From positions 1 to 48,119 of the forward strand of contig RFQF01000001.1 in NCBI GenBank assembly GCA_009925805.1: a DNA stretch of 48,119 nt, read 5' to 3'. Positions 34,276-43,346 of this stretch are shown piece by piece (the stretch's first letter is position 1; each line of letters begins with the position of its first letter). Source of the stretch: Flavobacteriia bacterium. Its GTDB lineage: Bacteria; Bacteroidota; Bacteroidia; Flavobacteriales_D; Crocinitomicaceae. The notes under the pieces were generated by a model. That model was not told the DNA's origin and did no database searches. It saw nothing but the letters and a program-made list of their open reading frames with translations. The position numbers and the translations under genes are program-made.

Positions 34276-35679
34276 ATGGAAATTTCCGAAATTTTAATAA
34301 AAGCAGCGCAGCTTATTTTATCCCTGGCTTTTTTAGTGACGATTCATGAGTTTGGCCACTTCATACCTGCTCGGCTCTTCAAAACAAAGGTGGAACGATT
34401 TTATCTCTTCTTCAATCCTTGGTTTTCCATTTTTCGCTATAAAAAAGTAAACGGTAAAAAGAAATATTCCTGGTTTTCAAAAAAATCACCCGAGGAATGG
34501 AGCCAAGACGACAATACCACAGAGTGGGGGTTGGGGTGGTTGCCGCTGGGGGGATATGTGAAAATTGCAGGAATGGTGGACGAATCAATGGACAAAGAAC
34601 AAATGGCGCAAGCTCCCAAAGCCTATGAATTCAGAACCAAAAAAGTTTGGCAGCGCTTGATTATTATGGTAGGAGGAGTTACTGTAAATCTCATCGGCGG
34701 GTTTTTGATTTATGCCTCCATTGCATGGGTTTGGGGAGGATACACCTTAGATTTGAAAAAAATGGAAAACGGTATGGCGATTCATCCGTATCTAGCGCAG
34801 TTCGACATTCACTCCGGAGATAAAATCTTGGCACTTGATGGAAAAAGAGTAACCACCCTGGAGGATATTAACCGAGGCATTTTTTTACGAAACAAAACAA
34901 CGGTAACGCTTCTTAGAGCAGGTAAAACGGAAATACGTGTTCTGCCCGACGACATCGATCAGCAACTTTTTCAAAACGGCGCTATGGGGGTTGCTTCCTT
35001 GAGAACGTTGGCTTCAAAAGTGGATTCGGTGGTTCCTAAAAGTCGTGCAGCGTTTGCCGGACTGAAGACGGGAGATAGTATATTGCGCATAGGAAATACA
35101 TCGATTCGCTTCTTTGATGAAATCCAAAGCTCCCTCTACCGGGTCAAAGGGGAAAAAACAACCTTAACGGTTTTAAGGGAAAAGGACACCTTATTGCTGC
35201 CTGTAAATGTAAGTCCCGAAGGAACCCTGGGTTTTATTAGCTCCAATGTTCCGACCTCCGACACCAACGCGATTCAAGCAGTGGAATATGGGTTTTTAGG
35301 AGGATTGGAAAAAGGAATTGTGGGAGGCAGTCAGATGTTGAGGGATTATATTGCCCAATTTAAATTTGTTTTTACTAAGAAGGGAGCTAGTTCCATCGGC
35401 GGATTCACGCGAATTGGCGACATGTTTGCCCCGGCATGGGATTGGAGGGTGTTTTGGTTAAATACGGCCTTCCTTTCGTTTGCTTTAGCTTTTATGAATA
35501 TCCTGCCTATTCCGGCTTTGGATGGTGGACACGTAGTTTTTCTCATCTATGAATGGATTACCGGAAAGGAGGCTCCTCAAAAAATCCTTGAATATGCGCA
35601 GTATATCGGGTTTTTCTTTTTATTGGCCTTAATGATCTATGCCAACGGGAACGATCTCGTACATTTAATTTTTAAGTAA
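34276..35679 (+). CDS. rseP: RIP metalloprotease RseP (site-2 protease)
   Basis: A 467-residue intramembrane zinc protease. The HEFGH site is at residues 24-28 in the first helix, and the third metal ligand lies in ILPIPALDGGH near residue 414. Two PDZ domains sit between about 160 and 330 (HSGDKILALDGKRV, and LKTGDSILRIGNTSI). An insertion of about 50 charged residues after ARLFKTKVERFYLFF is usual for Bacteroidota. It cleaves membrane anti-sigma factors in other bacteria. No dxr gene is next to it, though that neighbour is common in related genomes. Confidence 0.95.
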   Translation: MEISEILIKAAQLILSLAFLVTIHEFGHFIPARLFKTKVERFYLFFNPWFSIFRYKKVNGKKKYSWFSKKSPEEWSQDDNTTEWGLGWLPLGGYVKIAGMVDESMDKEQMAQAPKAYEFRTKKVWQRLIIMVGGVTVNLIGGFLIYASIAWVWGGYTLDLKKMENGMAIHPYLAQFDIHSGDKILALDGKRVTTLEDINRGIFLRNKTTVTLLRAGKTEIRVLPDDIDQQLFQNGAMGVASLRTLASKVDSVVPKSRAAFAGLKTGDSILRIGNTSIRFFDEIQSSLYRVKGEKTTLTVLREKDTLLLPVNVSPEGTLGFISSNVPTSDTNAIQAVEYGFLGGLEKGIVGGSQMLRDYIAQFKFVFTKKGASSIGGFTRIGDMFAPAWDWRVFWLNTAFLSFALAFMNILPIPALDGGHVVFLIYEWITGKEAPQKILEYAQYIGFFFLLALMIYANGNDLVHLIFK

Positions 35680-35723
35680 ACGAAGACGCTCCCCGTACGA
35701 AATCCATGGTGCTTTTAGTTCCT

Positions 35724-38700
35724 TTAGAAAAATGCCCGCAATTCCATTCCCCCGTTGTGAATAACGCTTCGGTTGGAAGGCTTTCTACCGCTGTATTGTA
35801 AATTTAACTGCAAATTTTTCCCTAAGTTGCGCTGCCAAAGCAGCGACCAGGTGTAATTGGATCCGGGTTGAAGGGACTCTAACATTTCGAAAACAACCGC
35901 ACCTTGGCTAATACCTTGGTATTTGAGGTTAAGGTATTTTACATCGCACTGAATGCTGCCTTTTTGGGAAGTGTTATATTTAACCCCGGCGCTTAAGTCC
36001 TTAGCTTCGAGGGTGGCGATTCCGTAAATGGGATTATTGTTCTTTTGTACAAGTTTAAACGCCGAATAAATTCGATAATGGGTGGATGGTTGGTAGGAAA
36101 GCTCGCCGCTTCCTTGCTGGTATTGGATAGCGTAATTTCTTCCGGAAGTATAATCCACTTGAGACCCTTTCATTCCCCATTGAGCTTCGGTTTTTATGGA
36201 AAGCGAAGGCAGAATGTTCCAACGTAATAACACCGAATGAAAGACTAAAGAACGACCATCAAAACCCGTCGCGAGAAGTGTTTTCGTTAAAGATTTGTTG
36301 AATTCGTATTGACCGTTAAATTTGGATGAGGTACGAAAAAGAAACAAGGTGTTCCTCAGGGAATAATTGGAGGAAATAAGGTCGTTATTGGTTATTTCGG
36401 CTACCCAAGGTTTGAGCAGTTCTTCAGGAAGAAATTGTCCAAACTTACGCGTGGATCGCAATCGGAATTGATCCGAGATTTGAGATAGAAACTTTAATAT
36501 GCCTGTTTTTTTTGCCCAAATAATTTCCGGACGCCAAAACAAACTTTGGTTAAATTCCGTGCCGTAGGTTTTTTGATAAGCATTGCTCGGGGTAAAAACG
36601 CGAATGTACTTTGCTTGATCCACATAAGCCGCTAATTCAAATTCGTTTAAGTCTTTTACGCCATCTTGATTGTAGTCAATCCAAGTATACGTTCCTTGGC
36701 CGGCATTTACCTCTAAATATACGAAAGCTCTTTTTTGTTCCAACCCGCTGCTTAATTCATAGTAACTGTTAAATACTAAGGATCCTTTAAGTCCTCGGTA
36801 GTTATATTCAGCTCTACCCACCAACGATTGATCGGGGGCAATCTTTAATAATGAACTGTCAATGGGGGTTAGTTTCCGCCAAGCAAGGGTGCTTAAAAAA
36901 CTGTTCCCGTTTTTTGTTTTTACAGCGGTTTCCGCACCAAATGAAGTTCCTCGAGCGGCAGCCGAAAACCCTGCGCCTTGGGGTTTGTAATCGATTCTGT
37001 CTCGAATAAAAATCCGCACCTTGTTCTTTAGACTGTCCGCATTTTCCAAATAACCTTGATAATCAAAAAAACCATAACTGGTGGAAATAGCCCCGGTCAA
37101 GGTGTCACGGTGATTGAATTCTTGGTCGTCTTTATACCCAACCCGAATTTTTTTGCCTTGATAGGCTAAATGAACGCGATGACGAATAAAGGCGTTTTGT
37201 TGTCCTTTGGAAGATAAAAGCCCGCTTGCGTCCCATTGGGCACTAAAACGTTTGGAATGCAGCATGCCTTCCGAAAAGAGGCGCTGGGCTTCATATTGGT
37301 TGCCTATACTAAAGTATTGCGCCCGAACTATCGCTTTACCATGGGCGTCATGTTCGAACGCGTGTTGGGCATGGATGAGCCGTTGTGCTCCCAGATAATT
37401 TTTCCCTCGGACATTCCAATCGCGGTCGAATTCTACTTTTCGATAGGCCTCTATGGGGTTGAAGTCAGCGCTTAGATACTCAAATTCTGCACTGCTCTGT
37501 TGTTTCCATCCACGATTGTTGGTCAAACTTTGACGGACAATTTTAGTCAGATTTCCAAACCCCCAATCGTTGGCACGATCTTTTTTTGAAAATAAATTCA
37601 GCGCATTTTCTGTGGCACTTACCTCTTGTAAAACCGACCATTTTTCACCCAGTTTTTGCTCTATTCCTACGCTAACCATCGTTCTTCGTTTCGGAGTAAT
37701 GATTCGTTGGATGGGTTCATAATTTCCCTGAGGAATATTTCCGACCGGCATGACCCATCGATAAACAGGACCAAATGCCGTGACTTTATCTAGCACATAA
37801 TTTCCTTTATTGTTGCCCACTTGCGAAAAGGATGCCCGGTACTTGGCGGAATCGGGATGTACGCTAAACACCAAAACGGAATCAAACCCTAAGGAGTCTC
37901 TTAATGCATACAAGTTCTGGTTGGAGAAATATCCCACAGAGTCCAAGGTGGAGCTTTTAGCTTGCAATAAGCTGTCTCCCAATTGGGCCAAAAGCACTTT
38001 GGTTTGTTGGGTTAAATTCAATTGAAGGGGTTGGTTTTTTAAATCCTGTTCGCGGTACAGGTTTAAATACACCGTTGTGTTTTTATCCTGGTATGCAACG
38101 TTTTGCTGAAACAACGAGCGGCTGTATGATTGATCTGAATATTGAAATTCCACCACAATCCGCACATCTTTCGTAATGAGGCGCTTCGGGGTAAACACCA
38201 CTTCAGCTGTGTTGTAATCAATCGTATAATCAAAGGCCTGTCCTCGTTCCATTAAGCGGCCATCGATGTATACGCGCTCTGTCCCAGAGAGCACCACGAT
38301 ATACGGCTCATTTTCCGCGCCAACCAATCGATAAGGCCCTTGGTTGTTTTCGATTCCCTGAATAATTTGTCGCTGAAACTTTCCCTTCGATAATCCAGCA
38401 CTGCTTTGAAAAGAAAGGGTTCCTTTTCCCAGGTTCGTTTGATATTGATTCGTCATGCCTTGCCCCCGTTTTCGATAATTGAGAAAATACCCTTGCGGCT
38501 TGAACAACCAAAAATCTCCCGCAATAAATTTTAAACGCTCGTTGTACAATTGAATGAATACTTGATCAAATTCTTGCAACCTGTTGGTGTTTCCATCCGG
38601 TTGAATGGGAATATTTGCATCCGAAACCGAGGCCAAGAGGTTAAGTCGATCATTGAGTTTTCCGTTAAGTTCCAAATTAAGCGTTGAGTTAATGCCTAAG

Positions 38701-39146
38701 TTTTGTTGATTACCAAAGGTTATTCCCCGAGAAACACTTCCTTTTTTAGCGATTTCAGATCCCCCAAAAATAGGGTTTGTGTCCCCCATTTCTTCAGGTA
38801 TTTTAAAGAGGTTTTCTTTTCCTCGTTGCTGAAGGGCTAAAGCATCAAATTTTCGGTAATTTTCTGTGAGTCGAGCATTCACTCGGACATAAACTATTGC
38901 TACGGTATCATAGACGGGGTTTGGAAATTCCAATACGTTTTGTAGGTAGTTAATTCGATAGTTTGCAGTGTCAAGGAGTGCGCCTTTGAAATAGCATCGA
39001 AGGCTTCCTGGCAATACGGTCATGGAATCGATGGGGGTTATTTTGGTTGGATGCAACAAAATGGTGCGAACGGTAGGCAGAGACGTTTGGCCGTAACTTA
39101 TGGACCAACCCGTTAGAAGTAAAACAAATAGCACTTTTGAAGACAT
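35724..39146 (-). CDS. Large outer-membrane beta-barrel protein with an EF-hand-like loop
   Basis: A 1140-residue exported protein. The signal peptide (1-19) ends SYG before Gln20. The first 350 residues include YRINYLQNVLEF and FDYTIDYNTAEVVFTPKRL, a motif type also seen in SprA-like translocon proteins. The rest is a succession of amphipathic beta strands, ending GGMELRAFF with terminal Phe. Near residue 825 the sequence DYNQDGVKDLNE fits a 12-residue EF-hand calcium loop. A near-consensus -7 box TATTTTCG (minus strand, 39160-39153) ends 6 nt before the ATG. The family is conserved in Bacteroidota to my knowledge, but its function is not known to me. Confidence 0.82.
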   Translation of the reverse strand: MSSKVLFVLLLTGWSISYGQTSLPTVRTILLHPTKITPIDSMTVLPGSLRCYFKGALLDTANYRINYLQNVLEFPNPVYDTVAIVYVRVNARLTENYRKFDALALQQRGKENLFKIPEEMGDTNPIFGGSEIAKKGSVSRGITFGNQQNLGINSTLNLELNGKLNDRLNLLASVSDANIPIQPDGNTNRLQEFDQVFIQLYNERLKFIAGDFWLFKPQGYFLNYRKRGQGMTNQYQTNLGKGTLSFQSSAGLSKGKFQRQIIQGIENNQGPYRLVGAENEPYIVVLSGTERVYIDGRLMERGQAFDYTIDYNTAEVVFTPKRLITKDVRIVVEFQYSDQSYSRSLFQQNVAYQDKNTTVYLNLYREQDLKNQPLQLNLTQQTKVLLAQLGDSLLQAKSSTLDSVGYFSNQNLYALRDSLGFDSVLVFSVHPDSAKYRASFSQVGNNKGNYVLDKVTAFGPVYRWVMPVGNIPQGNYEPIQRIITPKRRTMVSVGIEQKLGEKWSVLQEVSATENALNLFSKKDRANDWGFGNLTKIVRQSLTNNRGWKQQSSAEFEYLSADFNPIEAYRKVEFDRDWNVRGKNYLGAQRLIHAQHAFEHDAHGKAIVRAQYFSIGNQYEAQRLFSEGMLHSKRFSAQWDASGLLSSKGQQNAFIRHRVHLAYQGKKIRVGYKDDQEFNHRDTLTGAISTSYGFFDYQGYLENADSLKNKVRIFIRDRIDYKPQGAGFSAAARGTSFGAETAVKTKNGNSFLSTLAWRKLTPIDSSLLKIAPDQSLVGRAEYNYRGLKGSLVFNSYYELSSGLEQKRAFVYLEVNAGQGTYTWIDYNQDGVKDLNEFELAAYVDQAKYIRVFTPSNAYQKTYGTEFNQSLFWRPEIIWAKKTGILKFLSQISDQFRLRSTRKFGQFLPEELLKPWVAEITNNDLISSNYSLRNTLFLFRTSSKFNGQYEFNKSLTKTLLATGFDGRSLVFHSVLLRWNILPSLSIKTEAQWGMKGSQVDYTSGRNYAIQYQQGSGELSYQPSTHYRIYSAFKLVQKNNNPIYGIATLEAKDLSAGVKYNTSQKGSIQCDVKYLNLKYQGISQGAVVFEMLESLQPGSNYTWSLLWQRNLGKNLQLNLQYSGRKPSNRSVIHNGGMELRAFF

Positions 39147-39211
39147 CTTTTACGAAAATACGGATTGTTAACTAACCGACTATGCCTATCTTTTGGACAA
39201 ATTTGTAAACG

Positions 39212-40351
39212 ATGAAGGGATATGGAATAGTATTTTTGAGCTGCTTGTTTCTTTCTAAGCCTCTTTTCAGCCAATCCGCTTGGATGGCCTTTTTATATCC
39301 TGAAGAAACCGCTTGGGGCACTCCCGCGCTTATAGAAGACTTTGACGGGGTTTCGACCAATCCCGAGTTATGGTATAATTACTATCCCTGGGGTGGGCTT
39401 TCGCTGGATTCTAAAACCTACACGGACGCTCGGATGTGTAAAGAGCAAGGCGGGTCCTTGTGGTTGTCCGTAGACACGGTGAGTGAACGCAGGGAATTTC
39501 CTTCGTGGATGGTCGACACCTTACTTTTGACCAAGTTGGGAATGAGGGCTTCCGACGGGAAAGTGGAAATTAACCGACTCACCTCCGCGCTTTGGAGCAA
39601 AAAAACGTTCAAATACGGTTACTTTGAATGCCGTTGTTGGTTGCCTAAAGGACAGGGCTATTGGCCAGCATTTTGGATGTACGGAGGAAAGCCCAATGAA
39701 GAATTGGATTTTATGGAAGCGAAAGGAGAGCGAACAAAGTCCTACCACGTCGATGTGCATTGTCCGAACCGTTGCGACCGTATCCGACGCTGGGGAATTT
39801 TTGACCAACCCTTTGGCCACTGGGTTAAAACTTCCGATGAAATCACCGAAACATGGGTTACTTTCGCGGGTCTTTGGACGCCGCTGGGGGTAGTTTTTTA
39901 CTGCAATGATGAGGCAGTTGCAAGCCACGAAGCATCGTTTAACACGGAAATGAATTTAATCGCTAATTTTTCCTTAGCCATGGATAAGGGAGCCTTTTCC
40001 CCTGGACCCAACCGAAAAACGGTGTTTCCTGGACAGTTCCGTATGGATTACATTCGTGCTTGGGAAATCCCTAAAGCCAATGAAATTAAGGATATGGGGA
40101 CATTGACTCAAGCACCGTATATTCGATGTGTTCATGAAAACAATCATAGATTTTGTTTTGAATTCAGCAACACAACCCTTACCAGGGATCAAAGGGCTTG
40201 GATTGAAAAAGATTCTCAACCGTTTATCGAATTGGATTTAACCGTCCATCAACAACTTCTGGACTATACCTATTGGCCAGAAGGAACATATGTGGTTAGG
40301 ATAAAAAACGGCGCAAAAGTTTCGGAGCGTGACTTGATTATAATTCCTTAA
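39212..40351 (+). CDS. Secreted glycoside hydrolase family 16-like protein
   Basis: A 379-residue exported protein. The signal peptide (1-20) ends LFS before Gln21. The GH16 core is visible: FKYGYFECRCWLPKGQG YWPAFWMYGG, the catalytic E-x-D-x-x-E as ELDFME near residue 165, and later LIANFSLAMDKG and RMDYIRAWEI. GH16 enzymes cut beta-glucans or galactans by a retaining mechanism; the substrate is not predictable. About 90 residues follow the catalytic domain without a T9SS domain. Its stop shares TTAA with the convergent cyclase gene. Confidence 0.88.
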   Translation: MKGYGIVFLSCLFLSKPLFSQSAWMAFLYPEETAWGTPALIEDFDGVSTNPELWYNYYPWGGLSLDSKTYTDARMCKEQGGSLWLSVDTVSERREFPSWMVDTLLLTKLGMRASDGKVEINRLTSALWSKKTFKYGYFECRCWLPKGQGYWPAFWMYGGKPNEELDFMEAKGERTKSYHVDVHCPNRCDRIRRWGIFDQPFGHWVKTSDEITETWVTFAGLWTPLGVVFYCNDEAVASHEASFNTEMNLIANFSLAMDKGAFSPGPNRKTVFPGQFRMDYIRAWEIPKANEIKDMGTLTQAPYIRCVHENNHRFCFEFSNTTLTRDQRAWIEKDSQPFIELDLTVHQQLLDYTYWPEGTYVVRIKNGAKVSERDLIIIP

Positions 40352-41436
40352 CGGGAAGGCTTCTGCAACACCACTTCGAACATCGTAGGCCAATATTTAC
40401 CCGTAAGATAGGTTTTTTTGGATTTAGGATTATAGGCAATGCCGTTAAGCACTTCACCGTTTCCTTTCCCTTGTTTCACTAAGTTGGTTGCGTCGATAGT
40501 TGCTAAAACCCTTCCTGTCGAGGGTTCAATAACAGCTATTAAATTGCTCATCCAAATATTTGCATAAAGCAAACCGTTAATGTATTCAAGCTCGTTCAGA
40601 TAGGTAACCGGCCCTTGATTCGTATAAACCGAAAGTGTTTTTGTTACCGAAAAGGAAGCAGGGTCCCTGAAGAAGATTTTTTCGGAACCATCCGACATAA
40701 TGAGCTCTTTTCCATTGTGCGTTAATCCCCAACCCTCTCCAGAATAATTGTACGTTCGTTTTGGTGTAAACGTCGATGCGTCATATACATAACAGGAATC
40801 GTTTTTCCACGAAATTTGATAAAGTTCATCCTGGAAAACGGCAATTCCTTCCCCGAAAATCGGAACAGGTTTTGTTCTCCTTCGAAGGATTTTTCCGGTT
40901 TTCAGGTCGACTTCGGCAACCATAGTTAAGCCCAGGTTTTTAGGGTCTCCCGTGCCTTCGTATAGTTTTCCTTCATAAAAGGCTAATCCTTGAGTAAAGG
41001 AAGAGTCGTTGTGCGGAAAAGTGGAAGCGGCAGAAATCGTCCAATTTTCAGGAACCAAATTTGAAACAACATAAAGCACGCGTTCATCTTCTGTTGATGT
41101 GCCGTTGATGTCTGTTGAAATTACCTGAATACGATAAGCGCCAAGGGGTAGGGCCAGAGAAAGGTCGATAGATAACGATTTGTCCGGATTTATTTTGGAC
41201 AACACAAGGCTGTCGTTGATAAAAACCTCCACCTTCTGCTGGTCGGGAAGCACTTTTATAGGTGTTTTTAAGGGTTGTTGAAAGGGAACCGTTAAATTTC
41301 CGGCAGTGACAAAATACGCTTTTGGCCCCAATTCTTCGGAGCTAGCGTTGTCTCCTGAGAAGAAAATCCGGTAGAGGAAAGCCCCCACGATCAAGACCAT
41401 AAGTACCAGGATAATTCGAGTTGTTTTGTTACGCAT
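40348..41436 (-). CDS. Glutaminyl-peptide cyclotransferase, beta-propeller type
   Basis: A 362-residue membrane-anchored protein. The N-terminal helix lies at about residues 7-26. An Ig-like stretch follows to about 125. The C-terminal 235 residues are a five-bladed propeller of the plant/bacterial glutaminyl cyclase type: FTQGLAFYEGKLYEGTG, FGEGIAVFQDELYQISW, GEGWGLTHNGKELIMSDGS, LNELEYINGLLYANIW and GNGEVLNGIAYNP. It converts N-terminal Gln to pyroglutamate, here on exported proteins. The gene start overlaps ytxJ by 8 nt, and both follow pheS on the minus strand. Confidence 0.9.
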   Translation of the reverse strand: MRNKTTRIILVLMVLIVGAFLYRIFFSGDNASSEELGPKAYFVTAGNLTVPFQQPLKTPIKVLPDQQKVEVFINDSLVLSKINPDKSLSIDLSLALPLGAYRIQVISTDINGTSTEDERVLYVVSNLVPENWTISAASTFPHNDSSFTQGLAFYEGKLYEGTGDPKNLGLTMVAEVDLKTGKILRRRTKPVPIFGEGIAVFQDELYQISWKNDSCYVYDASTFTPKRTYNYSGEGWGLTHNGKELIMSDGSEKIFFRDPASFSVTKTLSVYTNQGPVTYLNELEYINGLLYANIWMSNLIAVIEPSTGRVLATIDATNLVKQGKGNGEVLNGIAYNPKSKKTYLTGKYWPTMFEVVLQKPSR

Positions 41437-41755
41437 TAATTTTTTGGATTAACTCACAAGTAATGTTTTCGTGAGAGGCTGAAAGGAGCATTTTCCCACG
41501 GTGAAGTACGATGATTTGCGGCGATTGATGGACCAGGTCGTAGCGTTGGGATAATTCGTTCGAAAGTTCACGGAACTGAAGTAAGTCCAAGACCCAGCAA
41601 TCTGCCTCAGCGGTGCATGTTTTTAACGTTTTAAATGCCATCGAGGACACAATGCAACGGGTGGAATGTTTAAAAAGCACCTGAATTTTATCTTGGCTTC
41701 GTTGCTCGATTTCATCCAAGCATTGGGTAGGTAGTAAGTCAAAAAAAAGCATCAT
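41429..41755 (-). CDS. ytxJ: YtxJ-like bacillithiol-system redox protein
   Basis: A 108-residue thioredoxin-fold protein of the YtxJ (DUF2847) family. The signature FKHSTRCIVSSMA carries the single active cysteine C34; other landmarks are VLDLLQFRELSNELSQRYD and ESPQ-like QSPQIIVLHRGK. YtxJ proteins are thought to act as monothiol bacilliredoxins. It starts 3 nt after the pheS stop and overlaps the cyclase gene by 8 nt. Its presence hints at bacillithiol use, not provable from this window. Confidence 0.88.
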   Translation of the reverse strand: MMLFFDLLPTQCLDEIEQRSQDKIQVLFKHSTRCIVSSMAFKTLKTCTAEADCWVLDLLQFRELSNELSQRYDLVHQSPQIIVLHRGKMLLSASHENITCELIQKINA

Positions 41756-41758
41756 GAG

Positions 41759-42775
41759 TTAAAGGTGGAATTGGTCTAAGAAACGAAGGTCATTTTCGGA
41801 ATACAATCGCAAATCATTCACACGGTATTTAAGTTGAGCGATTCGTTCAACCCCCATCCCAAAGGCAAATCCAGAGTATGTTTTGGAGTCGATGCCGCAA
41901 TCCTCCAATACATTTGGGTCTACCATGCCACAACCTAAAATTTCAAGCCATCCTGAATGTTTACATATCGAACACCCGCTTCCCGAACACAAGGTACAAG
42001 ATACATCCACCTCCGCACTTGGCTCCGTAAAAGGAAAATACGAAGGGCGCAAGCGGATTTTCACCGAGCTACCGAAAAAACATTTAGCAAAGTACTCTAA
42101 CGTTTGCTTCAAATCAGCCAAAGTAACGTGCTGGTCAATATAAAGCCCTTCAATTTGGTGGAAAAAACAATGTGCTCTTGCTGAAATGGCTTCGTTTCTG
42201 TAAACGCGACCGGGCGAGAGCGTTCGTATCGGTAAAGTGGATGATTCCATAACGCGTACTTGAACAGAGCTGGTATGGGTTCGCAAGGAAAACGATGCAA
42301 AGGGATCGTCGAGAAAAAAGGTGTCCTGCATGTCACGGGCAGGATGGTCCGGGGGGAAATTCAGGGCCGAAAAGTTATGCCAATCGTCTTCAATTTCAGG
42401 CCCTTCCGAAGAAATAAAACCAATTTTTTCAAAGATCGCCACAATTTCTTGGGTAATCATGCTTAACGGATGCAAGCTTCCCGTGGTTCGGGTAACAGCG
42501 GGTTTAGAATAATCCTCGGTTTTGGTAAATTTTTTAAGTTCTTTTTTTGGGGTTTCTAATAAAACCAAGCGATCCTCAACCGCTTGTTTTAATTGGTTTA
42601 ATGCTGCTCCAATTTCCCTTTTTTCGTCGGGATTTACCGATTTAAATTCTTGATAGAGGCCTTTGATTACCCCTTTAGACCCTAAAAACCGAATTCGAAA
42701 CGATGCCAAATGTTCAGGAGTGCTGAGATCCTCTTGCTCAGCCTCAAGGCGTATTTTTTCGATTTTTTCTAACAT
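41759..42775 (-). CDS. pheS: Phenylalanyl-tRNA synthetase alpha subunit
   Basis: A 338-residue class II synthetase subunit that charges tRNA-Phe together with PheT. The N-terminal coiled coil covers about 1-90. Motif 2 is around LLRTHTSSVQVRVM-like SLRTHTSSVQVRVME and VYRNEAISARAHCFFHQIEG; motif 3 is GFAFGMGVERIAQLKY. A Cys-rich insertion (CTLCSGSGCSICKHSGW) before motif 3 looks like a zinc knuckle and is familiar from Bacteroidota PheS. Length is normal. It is the first gene of an operon with ytxJ and the cyclase; pheT is elsewhere. Confidence 0.96.
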   Translation of the reverse strand: MLEKIEKIRLEAEQEDLSTPEHLASFRIRFLGSKGVIKGLYQEFKSVNPDEKREIGAALNQLKQAVEDRLVLLETPKKELKKFTKTEDYSKPAVTRTTGSLHPLSMITQEIVAIFEKIGFISSEGPEIEDDWHNFSALNFPPDHPARDMQDTFFLDDPFASFSLRTHTSSVQVRVMESSTLPIRTLSPGRVYRNEAISARAHCFFHQIEGLYIDQHVTLADLKQTLEYFAKCFFGSSVKIRLRPSYFPFTEPSAEVDVSCTLCSGSGCSICKHSGWLEILGCGMVDPNVLEDCGIDSKTYSGFAFGMGVERIAQLKYRVNDLRLYSENDLRFLDQFHL

Positions 42776-42819
42776 GCCTGTAACTTTTCTTGGCGCTTAA
42801 AGGTTTAAAGCTTGTTAGG

Positions 42820-42827
42820 CAAAAGTA
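42820..42827 (-). promoter_or_regulatory. -7 promoter box of the pheS operon
   Basis: The minus strand reads TACTTTTG, matching TAnnTTTG. The leader to the ATG at 42775 is about 40 nt. No T-box or leader peptide is visible. Confidence 0.6.
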
Positions 42828-42923
42828 AGGTTTTCTAATAAACGCTTGGACAAATTCGAAAAAAACAGAGCAGTTGTTCGCGTAATTCGAGAGAAGGCAT
42901 TTTTTGAACCGATATTTTTTCCT

Positions 42924-42931
42924 ACTTTTGA
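42924..42931 (+). promoter_or_regulatory. -7 promoter box of the paired lipoprotein genes
   Basis: TACTTTTG matches TAnnTTTG. The leader to the ATG at 42969 is about 33 nt. Confidence 0.6.
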
Positions 42932-42968
42932 TACAAATTTTTTTACAATCGAAAACAGTTTAGTTGCC

Positions 42969-43340
42969 ATGAAAAAAATTACCTTGTTTCTGTTGTCCAT
43001 GATTGCCTTGATTATCGTGGGATCATGTAAATCGAAGGACCCAGCAATATTGAAAGTGTTTGTTCGTTCCTCTTCCAATCAACTAATGAGTGGAGCTAAG
43101 GTTGTCGTTATTGGAGATCAACAGAGCAATCCTGCAACCCTACCCTTCGTAGATACTACCTACACGAACAGTTCGGGATTCAGTTCCGTGGATATGGATC
43201 AGTACTTTAACACCTCCGGCCCGGATAATACCACAGGGTATTTTGATATAATCGTAAAACACAATAACAAAACAGCTACAGGTTATTCGCGTTGTAGAAT
43301 TCATACCACAGCTGTAGAAACTATCTACTTACCAAACTAA
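42969..43340 (+). CDS. Small lipoprotein, first of a paralogous pair
   Basis: A 123-residue lipoprotein. The lipobox is IVGSC, with C20 lipidated. The mature domain is beta-rich and Ig-like: ILKVFVRSSSNQLMSGAKVVV, then VDTTYTNSSGFSSVDM. The pattern matches carboxypeptidase-regulatory-like domains, with conserved TNSSG at the turn. It is followed after 6 nt by a paralogue with the same layout. The ATG at 42969 was chosen to place the signal peptide at the N-terminus. Function unknown. Confidence 0.8.
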   Translation: MKKITLFLLSMIALIIVGSCKSKDPAILKVFVRSSSNQLMSGAKVVVIGDQQSNPATLPFVDTTYTNSSGFSSVDMDQYFNTSGPDNTTGYFDIIVKHNNKTATGYSRCRIHTTAVETIYLPN

Positions 43341-43346
43341 ACAGAC

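Noticed and set aside
42776..42968. Riboswitch, T-box or attenuator before pheS or the lipoprotein pair
   Set aside because: The leaders are only about 40 and 33 nt, with no leader peptide rich in Phe and no competing hairpins.
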